From contig OX638319.1 of NCBI GenBank assembly GCA_951812655.1, positions 1,217,620-1,281,619 of the forward strand: a DNA stretch of 64,000 nt, in the 5' to 3' direction. Positions 7,485-15,955 of the stretch are shown in pieces. A program made the position numbers and the translations under genes. The notes under the pieces are model-generated. The model saw only the letters and a list, made by a program, of their open reading frames with translations. It searched no databases and was not told where the DNA came from. The first letter of the stretch is position 1; each line of letters starts with the position of its first letter. This DNA is from an uncultured Candidatus Nitrosopumilus sp. (GTDB taxonomy: Archaea > Thermoproteota > Nitrososphaeria > Nitrososphaerales > Nitrosopumilaceae).

Positions 7485-8201
7485 TCACTTTAATTGAATT
7501 ACTGGTTCTCCTTTTCCAACTGGCATGATGATGTCTGCGGGTATTTCGATTTTTCTACCTTCTAGTGTAAGGATGACTCTTTTTGGAAGAATGAATGTGC
7601 CTTCTTCCACTGTCTCAATGCTGCCTACCTGTCCCACGTTATTTCCTCGTGTGACTAGTCCTTGAGAACCGACTTCTAATTTTATAACTTCTATAATTTT
7701 GACTTCTGGAATTTGTATCAAGCATGTATCTCCAACACTGACTTTTGTATCAGATATTATTGAACGCCCATCACTGAATCCTATTTGCATTTTTCCTTTG
7801 TTAACTGTGGTCTTACTTTTTACAGAAACTAGTTTTTTCGATTTTTCAGATTCATTAATTTTGATCGGCTTTAACATTTTATCTTCTGTGGGAACCATGC
7901 GATAGACGTCTTTGACGTTTTCAAGCTCTATCACATCCATTAATCCTATTCCGTGATGCAATGACTTTCTAACCATGCCGTCAATTTTCACCTTTCCTGA
8001 ATAGATTACTGTTTTTGCTTCCCTTAGACTGGTTACGATTTTTAGCGTATCTCTGAGAAATACGGCTGTAGGAATTGCTTGATTTTTTTTATGTGGTCCT
8101 GGTCTGACCGTAACCACAAATCTCTTGTCTTTTCTTGCTATTCCCCAGAACTGAGGTGCCATTTGACGTTTGAGTTTTTTACTACCTGAAATACTGACCA
8201 T
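7485..8201 (-). CDS. rps4e: Small ribosomal subunit protein S4e (eS4)
   Basis: The 238-residue archaeal/eukaryotic-type protein has an S4-like RNA-binding segment (about 40-100, including VFLRDTLKIVTSLREAKTV), a central domain, and a KOW-like element near VTRGNNVGQVGSI. S4e between L24 and L5 is diagnostic of Archaea. It overlaps rpl24 by one base. Confidence 0.96.
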   Translation of the reverse strand: MVSISGSKKLKRQMAPQFWGIARKDKRFVVTVRPGPHKKNQAIPTAVFLRDTLKIVTSLREAKTVIYSGKVKIDGMVRKSLHHGIGLMDVIELENVKDVYRMVPTEDKMLKPIKINESEKSKKLVSVKSKTTVNKGKMQIGFSDGRSIISDTKVSVGDTCLIQIPEVKIIEVIKLEVGSQGLVTRGNNVGQVGSIETVEEGTFILPKRVILTLEGRKIEIPADIIMPVGKGEPVIQLK

Positions 8202-8605
8202 TAACTTTCATCTTCCTTTACTTTGGTTTTATCTGCTACTTTTGTTTCTTTAGGAGACTGTTTGCTCTCTAGTTTTTTAATTCTCCACTTGTCTTCTGTA
8301 TTTAATGATGTAACTAGCAGATTTGATGTGTGAATGTAAACGTCGAATTTGTCTCCCTTTGTCTTTTCTTTCTTGACTCCTTCTATCGCAACGCTGTTCT
8401 TTGACGTGTCGACATTTGCAACTTTGCCATCAACGCCTTTGAATTCTCCCCTTAGAATTGTAACGCTGTCACCTTCAACAACTCTGACGCTTCTCTTGCC
8501 ATATTTTTTATGCAGATCTTTCGATAGTGCACTTCCAAGTTGCTTACTTTTTGTTTGGTAAGTTGCTTGGTAAATCATTTTGTTACGCATCTTTGTTGGC
8601 TTCAT
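8201..8605 (-). CDS. rpl24: Large ribosomal subunit protein L24 (uL24)
   Basis: A 134-residue protein with a KOW motif ([20 protein letters not shown]) and a charged Lys/Glu-rich C-terminal tail of about 30 residues. L24 is an assembly initiator protein near the exit tunnel. The first ATG is used here; an internal ATG at residue 6 is an alternative. It starts four bases after rpl14. Confidence 0.96.
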   Translation of the reverse strand: MKPTKMRNKMIYQATYQTKSKQLGSALSKDLHKKYGKRSVRVVEGDSVTILRGEFKGVDGKVANVDTSKNSVAIEGVKKEKTKGDKFDVYIHTSNLLVTSLNTEDKWRIKKLESKQSPKETKVADKTKVKEDES

Positions 8606-8609
8606 TTTG

Positions 8610-9032
8610 TCATACCACCGTTGATGCCAAGTTTGCGACTCTTGGCCATTTTTCTGATGCTTCTACAGCCACTGGTCCCTTGATGTCTGTACCTTTTGTT
8701 TCGCCTTCTGGGGTAATCAAAACTGCTGCATTATCTTCAAAACATACTCTAACTCCGTTTAGTCTGCGAACTGCGTATTTTTGCCTGACGATTACTGCGC
8801 CGTATACCTGTTTTCTTAGTTCAGCTGGACCTTTCTTTACGACGACATTGCAGAAGTCTCCTACTGATGCTGAAGGAAGTCTTGATGCTCTTGTTTTATG
8901 TCTTGGAACGTTGATTATCTCTAATATCTTGGCGCCTGAATTATCCGCACAAACTATGTTTGCGCCAACTGGCAATACCTTGGTTACATATGGTCTGAAT
9001 TCCTCTACTCCTTTACCTGCTTGTTTTGCCAT
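8610..9032 (-). CDS. rpl14: Large ribosomal subunit protein L14 (uL14)
   Basis: At 140 residues it contains the conserved L14 core ([18 protein letters not shown], then [13 protein letters not shown]). L14 lies at the subunit interface next to L19e or L3. Its start overlaps the stop of rps17 by one base. Confidence 0.97.
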   Translation of the reverse strand: MAKQAGKGVEEFRPYVTKVLPVGANIVCADNSGAKILEIINVPRHKTRASRLPSASVGDFCNVVVKKGPAELRKQVYGAVIVRQKYAVRRLNGVRVCFEDNAAVLITPEGETKGTDIKGPVAVEASEKWPRVANLASTVV

Positions 9033-9355
9033 TATTCTTTAACCTCCACTACCACGTATGAGACTGATTTTGAAAGTGGTCTGCACTCCGCAGCTATCAC
9101 ACGATCTCCAATTTCTACATCAATGCAATCGGGAACGTGTGCATGAATTGTACTTGTACCTCTTGCATATCTCTTAAACTTGCTAAAGTAGATTGGTGCA
9201 TCCTTTTGTAGTGTAATCGTTTGTTTGGCTTTGTTTCCTGTAACTTTCCCCTCGAAAAGCTTACCTCTAATTGATAAATTCCCACAAAATGGACAGTGTT
9301 TACCTGCACATTCTTTTGCAGGTGCTTTTACATCAAGTCCTATATTTCGTGTCAA
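9032..9355 (-). CDS. rps17: Small ribosomal subunit protein S17 (uS17)
   Basis: The 107-residue OB-fold protein has the archaeal CPFCGNLSIRGKLFEG opening and the S17 signature around VPDCIDVEIGDRVIAAECRPLSK. It binds the 5' domain of 16S rRNA. It overlaps the upstream rnp1 by four bases (ATGA type). Confidence 0.96.
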   Translation of the reverse strand: MTRNIGLDVKAPAKECAGKHCPFCGNLSIRGKLFEGKVTGNKAKQTITLQKDAPIYFSKFKRYARGTSTIHAHVPDCIDVEIGDRVIAAECRPLSKSVSYVVVEVKE

Positions 9356-9618
9356 ATTTTTCCTCCTATTCTGTCGAAGGGTCTTTTTGAAATTTCATTT
9401 CCATGTATTACGATGTTTTTATTTTGAATTGAAAATTTCCAATCGCTTGTATTCTTTGGAACTGATCTTGTTCCATTTTCTGTGTTGATCGTAAACATGG
9501 ATTTTGTTTCATTTATGACTCTTCCATTTAATCCTATGACTTGGGGATTGGTTGATCTGACGATCTTAGTTTCCAATCCTATGAATTCATGTGATCTTAT
9601 GTTCTCTGAGGTGATCAT
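9352..9618 (-). CDS. rnp1: Ribonuclease P protein component 1 (Rpp29/Pop4 homologue)
   Basis: This 88-residue protein has the Rpp29 Sm-like barrel: HEFIGLETKIVRS, then GLNGRVINETKSMF and VPKNTSDWKFSI. It is one of the archaeal RNase P proteins and helps the catalytic RNA mature tRNA 5' ends. Its place between L29 and S17 is the usual archaeal one. The SUI1 gene often found nearby is absent. It overlaps both neighbours by four bases. Confidence 0.94.
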   Translation of the reverse strand: MITSENIRSHEFIGLETKIVRSTNPQVIGLNGRVINETKSMFTINTENGTRSVPKNTSDWKFSIQNKNIVIHGNEISKRPFDRIGGKI

Positions 9619-9821
9619 TTCTTTTTCTTAATCTCCGTCATCTGTGTCATCATTCTTGCAATGTCATGACGCAACGGTCTGAGTTTGCCGCTTTCTTTCC
9701 TCAATGTGCCTTTAGATCCATCTACCTTGAGCTTTGCAAGCTCACTTTTAGTCTCTTGAATTTTACTGTGAAGATCTTTTTCGTTAAGATTTCTGATTGT
9801 CTTCATGCTTAATCTGGTCAT
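9615..9821 (-). CDS. rpl29: Large ribosomal subunit protein L29 (uL29)
   Basis: A 68-residue helical hairpin with the L29 signature [20 protein letters not shown]. It lies at the tunnel exit and contributes to the SRP docking site. It overlaps rps3 by four bases. Confidence 0.95.
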   Translation of the reverse strand: MTRLSMKTIRNLNEKDLHSKIQETKSELAKLKVDGSKGTLRKESGKLRPLRHDIARMMTQMTEIKKKK

Positions 9822-10624
9822 TTCAACACTGCCTCTTCTTCTTCTAGTGTCTCAATTTTTTCCATTTTCTTTTCTTCTAGTGCTATGACCTCTGATTCTG
9901 ATTTGGCCTCTTCTTTCTTTCCTTCAACTTTGACGACCTCTATTTTTTCATCACCAACTACTACCTCTTCAACCTTGACCTTCTTTGGTTCGTCTGCTTT
10001 CCCATTCTTGCTTTGTTTGACCTTCTTTTGGGTTTCTTGCTTCATTTCAAATTCTGGTACAAGTTTTTCTTTCTTGGCAATTCTTATTCTGATTCCAATT
10101 AATCCCATTGCGGTCTTTACATGTGCAATGTCTTCTGCTACAATCAACTCTGCGTGATGTCCTGCTCTTGGTAAGATGCCCTGTGTGTGTTTTTCAAATG
10201 CTGAACGATCACCTCTTAGTTTACCTGATATTGTAATTTGAACTCCCATTGCTCCGCCTTCCATGATTTGCTTTAATGTCCACATTGTTGCTCTTCTAAA
10301 CGCCGTTCCTCTTTCGAGATGTGATGCCATTCTGTTGCACATTACACTTGGTGCCAATTCCGGCTTTTCAATCTCAACTACTGAGATCTGGGGGTTTTTT
10401 AATCCGAAGTCTGTTGCAAGTTTTTCTGTTAGTGCTCGTATACCTGTACCTTTTCTACCTATGACGATACCTGGTCTTGTTACGTGTAATGCAACTCTGG
10501 TTCCGACGGGGGTTTTGGAAATTTCTGCGTGTGAGAATCCTGCATCTTTGATTGCATCTCTGAGATAATCTTTGAGTAGCATCATGTTGTAGTTGTCTTT
10601 GATTACGTTTTTCACTGCTGACAT
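9818..10624 (-). CDS. rps3: Small ribosomal subunit protein S3 (uS3) with long charged tail
   Basis: The 268-residue protein has an N-terminal type II KH domain (about 15-95, with [16 protein letters not shown]) and the S3 C-domain ([19 protein letters not shown]). From about residue 195 a Lys/Glu-rich low-complexity tail of about 70 residues follows, as in some archaeal S3 proteins. S3 lines the mRNA entry tunnel. It starts two bases after rpl22. Confidence 0.97.
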   Translation of the reverse strand: MSAVKNVIKDNYNMMLLKDYLRDAIKDAGFSHAEISKTPVGTRVALHVTRPGIVIGRKGTGIRALTEKLATDFGLKNPQISVVEIEKPELAPSVMCNRMASHLERGTAFRRATMWTLKQIMEGGAMGVQITISGKLRGDRSAFEKHTQGILPRAGHHAELIVAEDIAHVKTAMGLIGIRIRIAKKEKLVPEFEMKQETQKKVKQSKNGKADEPKKVKVEEVVVGDEKIEVVKVEGKKEEAKSESEVIALEEKKMEKIETLEEEEAVLK

Positions 10625-10626
10625 AT

Positions 10627-11094
10627 CTAAATCTCCTTTGCCACCAGCTCGACATGTGTTAAAACGTTATTTTTGGGAGTTGCTCTTCCCATCGCTCTTG
10701 GGGTGAATCTTTTTACAAGTACGCCTTTGTGAACTGTCGCATTTACAATTTTCAATCTGTCCAAATCCATTCCTTTGTATTCTGCATTTGATTCCAGATT
10801 GTCCAAAACCTTGATGAATTCTTTTGCTGTTTTTTGAGGGTATCGTCCTGCCATCATTCCTGGATCCGGTCGATGTCCTACTTGATTTTTGTATCGTCTA
10901 AATGCAACTGCCCTTTTCTTGTTAATCACATCCTGCAAATAGTCTCTGGCTTTTTCAATTGAAAGTCCCTTGATTGATACTGCGACCTCGCGGGCATGCT
11001 TGTGTGATATGTCTTTTTCTCTTAGTGATGAACGTACGTGTCTTGTTGCATCATAATTTTGGAAAGCATAATCGAATCTACCCATAATAATCAC
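10627..11094 (-). CDS. rpl22: Large ribosomal subunit protein L22 (uL22)
   Basis: The 155-residue archaeal L22 has the conserved [20 protein letters not shown] and the C-terminal signature with [10 protein letters not shown]. It lines the peptide exit tunnel. The chosen start is the first of two ATGs four codons apart (residue 4 is Met). It overlaps rps19 by four bases. Confidence 0.96.
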   Translation of the reverse strand: MIIMGRFDYAFQNYDATRHVRSSLREKDISHKHAREVAVSIKGLSIEKARDYLQDVINKKRAVAFRRYKNQVGHRPDPGMMAGRYPQKTAKEFIKVLDNLESNAEYKGMDLDRLKIVNATVHKGVLVKRFTPRAMGRATPKNNVLTHVELVAKEI

Positions 11095-11486
11095 TTCAAT
11101 GGCACGTAAAGGCTGGATCTTGATGCGCCTACACCTGGAGCACCGTGTGAAACCTTTCTGTTTGTTATTGCATATTCTCCAAGATAATGTCCAATCATCT
11201 CTGTCGTGATTGTACGTGGGATGAATTCCTTTCCTGCGAAAATATTTACTGTAACGTCTACCATGTATGGCAGAATAATCAAGTCTCTAACATGTGTCTT
11301 GATGGGATTTTTTAGCTTGCCCGCTTTTGCAGCTTTAATCTCTTCGATTAGCTTCCTCTTCCCATCGGTAATTCCTCTTGTAAGTGATCTTCTTTGTCTG
11401 GAATTAAATAACAAAAATAATTTTTCTAGTGACAACTTATCAAGCTCTTCTTTTGGAATGCCTCTGTATGAAAATTCTTTAACCAT
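11091..11486 (-). CDS. rps19: Small ribosomal subunit protein S19 (uS19)
   Basis: At 131 residues, it carries the S19 core IKTHVRDLIILPYMVDVTVN, then GKEFIPRTITTEMIGHYLGEY. It sits in the 30S head beside S13. In archaeal operons rpl2 lies between rpl23 and rps19, but only 44 bases separate them here, so rpl2 has been lost from this position. Confidence 0.97.
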   Translation of the reverse strand: MVKEFSYRGIPKEELDKLSLEKLFLLFNSRQRRSLTRGITDGKRKLIEEIKAAKAGKLKNPIKTHVRDLIILPYMVDVTVNIFAGKEFIPRTITTEMIGHYLGEYAITNRKVSHGAPGVGASRSSLYVPLK

Positions 11487-11530
11487 CTCTATTCTCCTCT
11501 GTTAGTGTACTTCGAGTTCTATGGTCCATA

Positions 11531-11797
11531 TTATAGCATTCCTATCTTCGTTGCAAGATCCCTGGCTTTTTCTGTACTTTCAAACTGAACGAATGCCTTT
11601 TTACCGTAAATTGTTCTTGCGGTGTTTACTTTCTTTACATCTTCTTTGTAAAGTGCTTTAATCGCTTCCGCAATCTGTGGCTTGCTTGCAGATATCTCTA
11701 CGATGAAGCAGATCTTGCTTTCATTTTCGATCATTGCAAACGTCTTTTCGGTAATGTAAGGTTTGACAATTACTTTCATTGCTTGATCTACGTTCAT
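11531..11797 (-). CDS. rpl23: Large ribosomal subunit protein L23 (uL23)
   Basis: An 88-residue protein with the L23 motifs VIVKPYITEKTFAMIE and YKEDVKKVNTARTIYGKKAFV. It is the SRP and translocon docking site at the tunnel exit. It overlaps rpl4 by four bases. Confidence 0.96.
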   Translation of the reverse strand: MNVDQAMKVIVKPYITEKTFAMIENESKICFIVEISASKPQIAEAIKALYKEDVKKVNTARTIYGKKAFVQFESTEKARDLATKIGML

Positions 11798-12609
11798 TTT
11801 CTATTCACCATTAGTTCTAGATGTGTTGATTTAATTTTTCCAATTTCTTCAATTGCCGCTTTGGAATATACTGTTAATCTGATTGGTTCTGAACCTGGTG
11901 CCAAATCTAGCACGCTAAGTTCTTTTGCGTTTCTAACTTCGACTCCCGGGAATGCTCCTACTGCCTTCGAGAGGTTGGATGAGTTTGATGTAACGAACAA
12001 AACGCTCTTTCCAACTTTCTTGGTTCTTCCTCTGAGTCTTGATTGTCCGGAACGTGGTCTTCTTGATTCGAGTCTGTCAATGTCTTGTGAAAGTTTCAAT
12101 GATTCTAGAACTTTGGATATCTCACCTGCTTTTGAAATTGATTCGATATCATCAGATACTATGATTGGAAAAGATTCTATGCCTTCAATTTTGTGACCTC
12201 TTGCTTCCACGAGTTCTTTTGATGCGGTAGCTGCAATTGCTGAGCAAAGAGCAAGCTTATTCTCCTTCTTGTTTAGTTTTTTGTAGATTACCCTTTCGAC
12301 AATTGGCGGATGTGCTTGTCTTCCGCCTCTGGTGGATGCTACTTCAGCTCCTTGACCCTGCCTTCCTCCGCCGCCGCCTTGCATTCTTGCAACACGAGAA
12401 ACGCCTTGACCTGTTGGAGGATCATTGGAATCTGCTACGACATCCATTCCTGCATTTGGTTTTCTTCCCTGCCTTTGGAATTTATGTGATGTAAGGTTAG
12501 TGAAAGCTTTGTGAATTAACTCTCTTCTAAATGGGGTTGAGAATATTGGCGGAAGTTCAATTTCTGCGTCCTTTGTTCCGGAAGTTGAGTATGTTGCTCT
12601 TTTTGTCAT
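11794..12609 (-). CDS. rpl4: Large ribosomal subunit protein L4 (uL4)
   Basis: The 271-residue archaeal L4 has the Gly-rich extended loop around residues 75-100 (RMQGGGGGRQGQGAEVASTR) that reaches the exit tunnel, and a Rossmann-like C-terminal half. It overlaps rpl3 and rpl23 by four bases each. Confidence 0.97.
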   Translation of the reverse strand: MTKRATYSTSGTKDAEIELPPIFSTPFRRELIHKAFTNLTSHKFQRQGRKPNAGMDVVADSNDPPTGQGVSRVARMQGGGGGRQGQGAEVASTRGGRQAHPPIVERVIYKKLNKKENKLALCSAIAATASKELVEARGHKIEGIESFPIIVSDDIESISKAGEISKVLESLKLSQDIDRLESRRPRSGQSRLRGRTKKVGKSVLFVTSNSSNLSKAVGAFPGVEVRNAKELSVLDLAPGSEPIRLTVYSKAAIEEIGKIKSTHLELMVNRK

Positions 12610-13601
12610 ATCACTACCTCCAAGATGTTGGGTTTGGTGACTTTTACCGGGGCGTTTCTGATTTGACTTCTTAGCTTGATCAATCTCTTGTATGTTCCAG
12701 GAACTGAACCTTTCAAAATAATGAAGTCTCCTTTAACTAAGCCAAAGTGCTTGTATCCTCCATCGGGATTTATTTTGATTTCATCTGCATCGGTATTTCC
12801 CATTATCATAATTCTTTTGTCATATTCTACTCTCTGGTGGAATCCTGTCTGTCCTGCTCTAGGAACCGTATACATGACACTCTGGGGCGAGATTGGACCT
12901 AATGAACCGACCTCTCTTACTGTTTTTCTAGACTTGTGCTGTTTCTTTTTTACATTCCATCTTTTCATCACTCCTTGCCATCCGTGTCCTTTGGAAATAG
13001 CTGCAACATCTACTGATGCGCCCGTTTCAAAAATCTGATCAATCTTAATCTCTTTACCGAGTGACTCCTTTACGTGGGCAAATTGTTTTGCAATGTCTCC
13101 TCCACTTACAGATGCCTCAAAAATATACGGCTTTTTTTGCTCCAGACCTGCCGCTCTTGGAGACACCGCAACAATTGCAAAAATCTCCTTGATCTTCTTT
13201 AGTCTCTTTTCTGCATTTTCTAATGATCCCTCAATGTTTTTTATTGTAATTTCCTTTGCAATATTTTTTGGAATGTCTTCTGCATAGACATCAAATTCTG
13301 CATGTCTCCCATAGTTGTCCTTTGAATATCCCCTGATGCCCAAAACTAAAACTGGCGGTGTTACAAGCACTGTTCCGAGACTCACAAGCTGCTTTCCTGC
13401 GTTTGGTACCTTGTCTCTATCGTCAATGCTGACAATCTGAACGCATCCTGCTTTGAAACCGCAATGTGCTAAAATTTTTGGCTCTGCTGTTGCGTCTAGC
13501 TTTGGCCATGCTCTGATTCTGGCCTCCATAGTCTTTGCGCGTACTCTGCGTGAGTATGCTAGACTTCCTCTTCTTGGCGAGTGACGTTTTCGAGCTCCCA
13601 T
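12606..13601 (-). CDS. rpl3: Large ribosomal subunit protein L3 (uL3), first gene of the operon
   Basis: The 331-residue archaeal L3 begins with HSPRRGSLAYSRRVRAK and has the signature loop with GHGWQGVMKRW and VPRAGQTGFHQRVEYDKR. L3 reaches toward the peptidyl transferase centre. A TATA-like element (about 13632-13640) and an inverted repeat (13649-13678) lie just upstream, consistent with a promoter for the whole ribosomal operon down to rpl6. The upstream small gene ends at 13693. Confidence 0.97.
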   Translation of the reverse strand: MGARKRHSPRRGSLAYSRRVRAKTMEARIRAWPKLDATAEPKILAHCGFKAGCVQIVSIDDRDKVPNAGKQLVSLGTVLVTPPVLVLGIRGYSKDNYGRHAEFDVYAEDIPKNIAKEITIKNIEGSLENAEKRLKKIKEIFAIVAVSPRAAGLEQKKPYIFEASVSGGDIAKQFAHVKESLGKEIKIDQIFETGASVDVAAISKGHGWQGVMKRWNVKKKQHKSRKTVREVGSLGPISPQSVMYTVPRAGQTGFHQRVEYDKRIMIMGNTDADEIKINPDGGYKHFGLVKGDFIILKGSVPGTYKRLIKLRSQIRNAPVKVTKPNILEVVI

Positions 13602-13648
13602 GGTTAAACCGTATCCGCAAATTCCCTCTATTAAACCATGTGTAACAT

Positions 13649-13678
13649 CGTTAACCTGTTGATTTTTTGTGGTTAACG
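13649..13678. promoter_or_regulatory. Inverted repeat CGTTAACC-N14-GGTTAACG upstream of rpl3
   Basis: A perfect 8-bp inverted repeat with a 14-base spacer lies 48-77 bp upstream of the rpl3 start and about 9-13 bp upstream of a TATA-like GGTTTAATAG. The half-site and spacing match the dyad upstream of bioB (31540-31568) and resemble the published BirA operator pattern (TTGTAAACC-N14/15-GGTTTACAA). A shared regulator is an inference; why a biotin-type site should lie before ribosomal genes is unexplained. Confidence 0.55.
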
Positions 13679-13692
13679 ATCTATTGTGTTTT

Positions 13693-13803
13693 TCACGATT
13701 GCAGTATCTCTGATGCTGTATTCCATATTGTTATTGCACCGATGATGATCCCTACTATGCCCAAACCCACTGCCATAAGGTGGAAGTTCTTTTTTTCAGC
13801 CAT
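13693..13803 (-). CDS. 36-residue single-span membrane protein
   Basis: The ORF begins MAEKKNFHLMAVGLGIVGII and has one hydrophobic helix (about residues 9-27), with charged residues only at the N-terminus. Its ATG lies within the last codons of the SPOUT methyltransferase gene (8-base overlap), which strongly suggests translational coupling and therefore a real gene. It ends 91 bp before rpl3. No family is recognised. Short single-span proteins next to ribosomal and translocation genes can be SecG/Sec61-beta-like, but no such motif is visible. Confidence 0.7.
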   Translation of the reverse strand: MAEKKNFHLMAVGLGIVGIIIGAITIWNTASEILQS

Positions 13804-14617
13804 TTCTTTGTGTGTCTTGCATGTTGAGAATCGACAGCGTTCCGATCATTGCCTCCTCCAAACGTACTGTCTCTGTTGCTTGATTTGGAAAAAAGTTCAA
13901 TGATTTTGCATTTTGTACCTTGTTCATCTTTCCTCCGATGATCTCGTGTATTCCTTTTTCTGGAGATCCAAACACCACCAGTACCGGTTCGTCTATTTTG
14001 GTATACTTGGAAAGATGTTCTGCTGTTGCCGTCTTACCTTTTCTTGAGGTCATGATGATGTTTCCTTTCCACTCTGACAGTACAGAATACAGGTTTGCTC
14101 TTTCTTTCACCGAATAGCCCCAGTATCCCTGGACTTCACTCTTGTTGATTTCTTTTACCGATAGTCTTGGATGGCCTTCTTTGAATTGAACTGTAATTCT
14201 TTTTCCTACCTGCGTATTGCCGTAGTATTGAATGAGCTGGTTAATTCCGACGTCTACAAACCTTTTCCCTTTCACGCTGACTACTATCCCTTCTCTGATG
14301 TCTCCTCTGACGATCTTTTTTGAGTTTGACGGCGTCACATGACTTGCAATTCTCAGTGGCTGCAAAACCCCTGCAAACTTTAGATCATTCATTTTTGGAA
14401 ATAGCCTTCTTCTCAAAAACTGCGGTGTTTCAAGATATTTCAATATCATCACCATGAGGGCCCCGTCGTTTCTGCTTTTCCCTTCTTGGTAGACGTAGAT
14501 GGTATCGATTTTAAAAATTGCACATGCTCTGGCCAGAACGGAAATCTTTCTTGTCTTGTCTATCTTCAGTGATTCATCAGATAATGCGGATTCGGGAATG
14601 GCAACAGATAGTTTCAA
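13796..14617 (-). CDS. SPOUT-superfamily RNA methyltransferase (archaeal DUF171/COG2106 family)
   Basis: The 273-residue protein matches the archaeal family usually found next to rpl3. It has an N-terminal alpha/beta half (ISVLARACAIFKIDTIYVYQEG), an inserted OB-like domain (about 85-165) and a C-terminal knotted SPOUT half with VLVVFGSPEKGIHEI and the SAM-binding loop near NFFPNQATETVRLEEA. It probably methylates rRNA with SAM; the exact target base is not visible. It lies 29 bp after psmA and overlaps the small membrane gene at 13693. Confidence 0.88.
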   Translation of the reverse strand: MKLSVAIPESALSDESLKIDKTRKISVLARACAIFKIDTIYVYQEGKSRNDGALMVMILKYLETPQFLRRRLFPKMNDLKFAGVLQPLRIASHVTPSNSKKIVRGDIREGIVVSVKGKRFVDVGINQLIQYYGNTQVGKRITVQFKEGHPRLSVKEINKSEVQGYWGYSVKERANLYSVLSEWKGNIIMTSRKGKTATAEHLSKYTKIDEPVLVVFGSPEKGIHEIIGGKMNKVQNAKSLNFFPNQATETVRLEEAMIGTLSILNMQDTQRNG

Positions 14618-14646
14618 CGTTACTTATCTCTCATCCACTGAAATAT

Positions 14647-15393
14647 CTATTTTGGATCGTGTGGATATTTTTCTTTAGCAGAACTTGCATATTTTGTAAT
14701 TTGCTCGTCAGAAACAATATCGTATAACCCTGTCTCTTTCTTTATGCATGCCATTCTAATGTGGCTTGTTCCTTCCTTGTCTTCACTTGAAAGATAAATT
14801 CCTGCAGTGGCCAATGTTGCTGCATCATCTAATGTAAGATCATTTTTGTAAGTCTTTTCTAAAAAGTCTGTAACCTGCTCAGAACCTGAACCTATTGCAA
14901 TTGCATCATAAGAAATGTAGGTTCCGCTTGGATCAGTCAAGTACAATTCAGGCTTGTTGTTGACCACACCACCAAGAATAAGTGCTACACCGTAAGGTCT
15001 CACACCGGCATACTGGGTGTACTGTTGGCATTGATCTGCAAGATGCTTTGCAATTGTTTCAACTTCAACAGGTTCGTCATAGATCATCTTGTTGCTTTGA
15101 GAAAAGAATCTGGCATTGTCTACCTGGCTTCTTGCATCTGGAATGTATCCTGCTGCTGCAACTCCTACATGATCGTCAATCTGAAATATTTTTTGAGCCG
15201 TATTTGAAATCTGTAACTTTCTTGGTTTTTCTTCAACTGCGATTACGATTCCATCCTTGCACTTTACCCCGATAGCAATGGTTCCTCTTCGAACTGTCTC
15301 AATGGCATATTCGACTTGGTATAGTCTGCCATCTGGAGAAAACACTGTAATTGCTCTATCATAGCCTTGTTGTGCAGGAAGCATTTGATTCAA
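14647..15393 (-). CDS. psmA: 20S proteasome alpha subunit
   Basis: The 248-residue protein has the alpha-subunit N-terminal gate helix (GYDRAITVFSPDGRLYQVEYA), the alpha signature, and no N-terminal catalytic Thr. It forms the outer heptameric rings that gate entry to the protease and dock AAA unfoldases. Start is MNQMLP; the second Met, three residues later, is an alternative and nearer to other archaeal PsmA starts. Only 37 bp separate it from the divergent DUF371 gene, with a symmetric TATA-containing promoter between. Confidence 0.97.
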   Translation of the reverse strand: MNQMLPAQQGYDRAITVFSPDGRLYQVEYAIETVRRGTIAIGVKCKDGIVIAVEEKPRKLQISNTAQKIFQIDDHVGVAAAGYIPDARSQVDNARFFSQSNKMIYDEPVEVETIAKHLADQCQQYTQYAGVRPYGVALILGGVVNNKPELYLTDPSGTYISYDAIAIGSGSEQVTDFLEKTYKNDLTLDDAATLATAGIYLSSEDKEGTSHIRMACIKKETGLYDIVSDEQITKYASSAKEKYPHDPK

Positions 15394-15403
15394 TTGCTAA
15401 GAA

Positions 15404-15423
15404 TGTACAATTTAAACTGTACA
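15404..15423. promoter_or_regulatory. Symmetric bidirectional promoter between psmA and the DUF371 gene
   Basis: Two TGTACA palindromes (15404-15409 and 15418-15423) flank an AT core with TTTAAA, itself symmetric. In 37 bp this must serve both divergent genes. A symmetric TATA box could recruit TBP in either direction. Distances to the annotated starts are short for archaeal promoters, so one or both genes may start at their next in-frame ATG. Confidence 0.45.
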
Positions 15424-15430
15424 CACAATC

Positions 15431-15916
15431 ATGCCTGATCACTTCGATGATCGGAGCCTGAGAAACAAGCTTAATTTTAAACTGGGCGATTTTGAATTCA
15501 TGGAATTTGCAATAGAGTTTTCAGGCCATGAAAACATCAGATCAAATCATAAAAGTACGATTGAGATTACAAAGGAATCTCATCTTACGCCACGGGGTGA
15601 TTGCATCGTGGGAGTAAATGCAAATTCTAGCTGCAACGATCTACCTGATGAACTAAAAGAGAAGCTAAGAGATTCTGATGCCAAAGTGTCTGTCACGATT
15701 ACTGTGGGCGTTCATGTTTTTTCCATGCAAGGACGTGGTCATCCAGATCTGACACTTACGCATGAGGACGACATTGTGATTAGAAAGAGCGATTTTGTAT
15801 GTCCTAGAACCTTGATCGTCAGATGTGACAAGGCATCTGATCTGTTGCCTAGAAAAATGGTTTCGTTGCTGCAGAATCCAAAATCCAAAGGTGTTCTTAG
15901 AATTGCAGTCGACTGA
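15431..15916 (+). CDS. DUF371 domain protein
   Basis: The 161-residue product contains the archaeal DUF371 domain from about residue 24: EFAIEFSGHENIRSNHKSTI, ITKESHLTPRGDCIVGVNA, then VHVFSMQGRGHPDLTL. The domain is widespread in Archaea, but its biochemical role is not known to me. An ATG at 15500 would remove a 23-residue N-terminal extension and give the usual family length; it also fits the promoter spacing better. It is divergent from psmA. Confidence 0.85.
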   Translation: MPDHFDDRSLRNKLNFKLGDFEFMEFAIEFSGHENIRSNHKSTIEITKESHLTPRGDCIVGVNANSSCNDLPDELKEKLRDSDAKVSVTITVGVHVFSMQGRGHPDLTLTHEDDIVIRKSDFVCPRTLIVRCDKASDLLPRKMVSLLQNPKSKGVLRIAVD

Positions 15917-15955
15917 CAATGTGACAATTTTATACCCATGTGTCAGGTGTCGATC

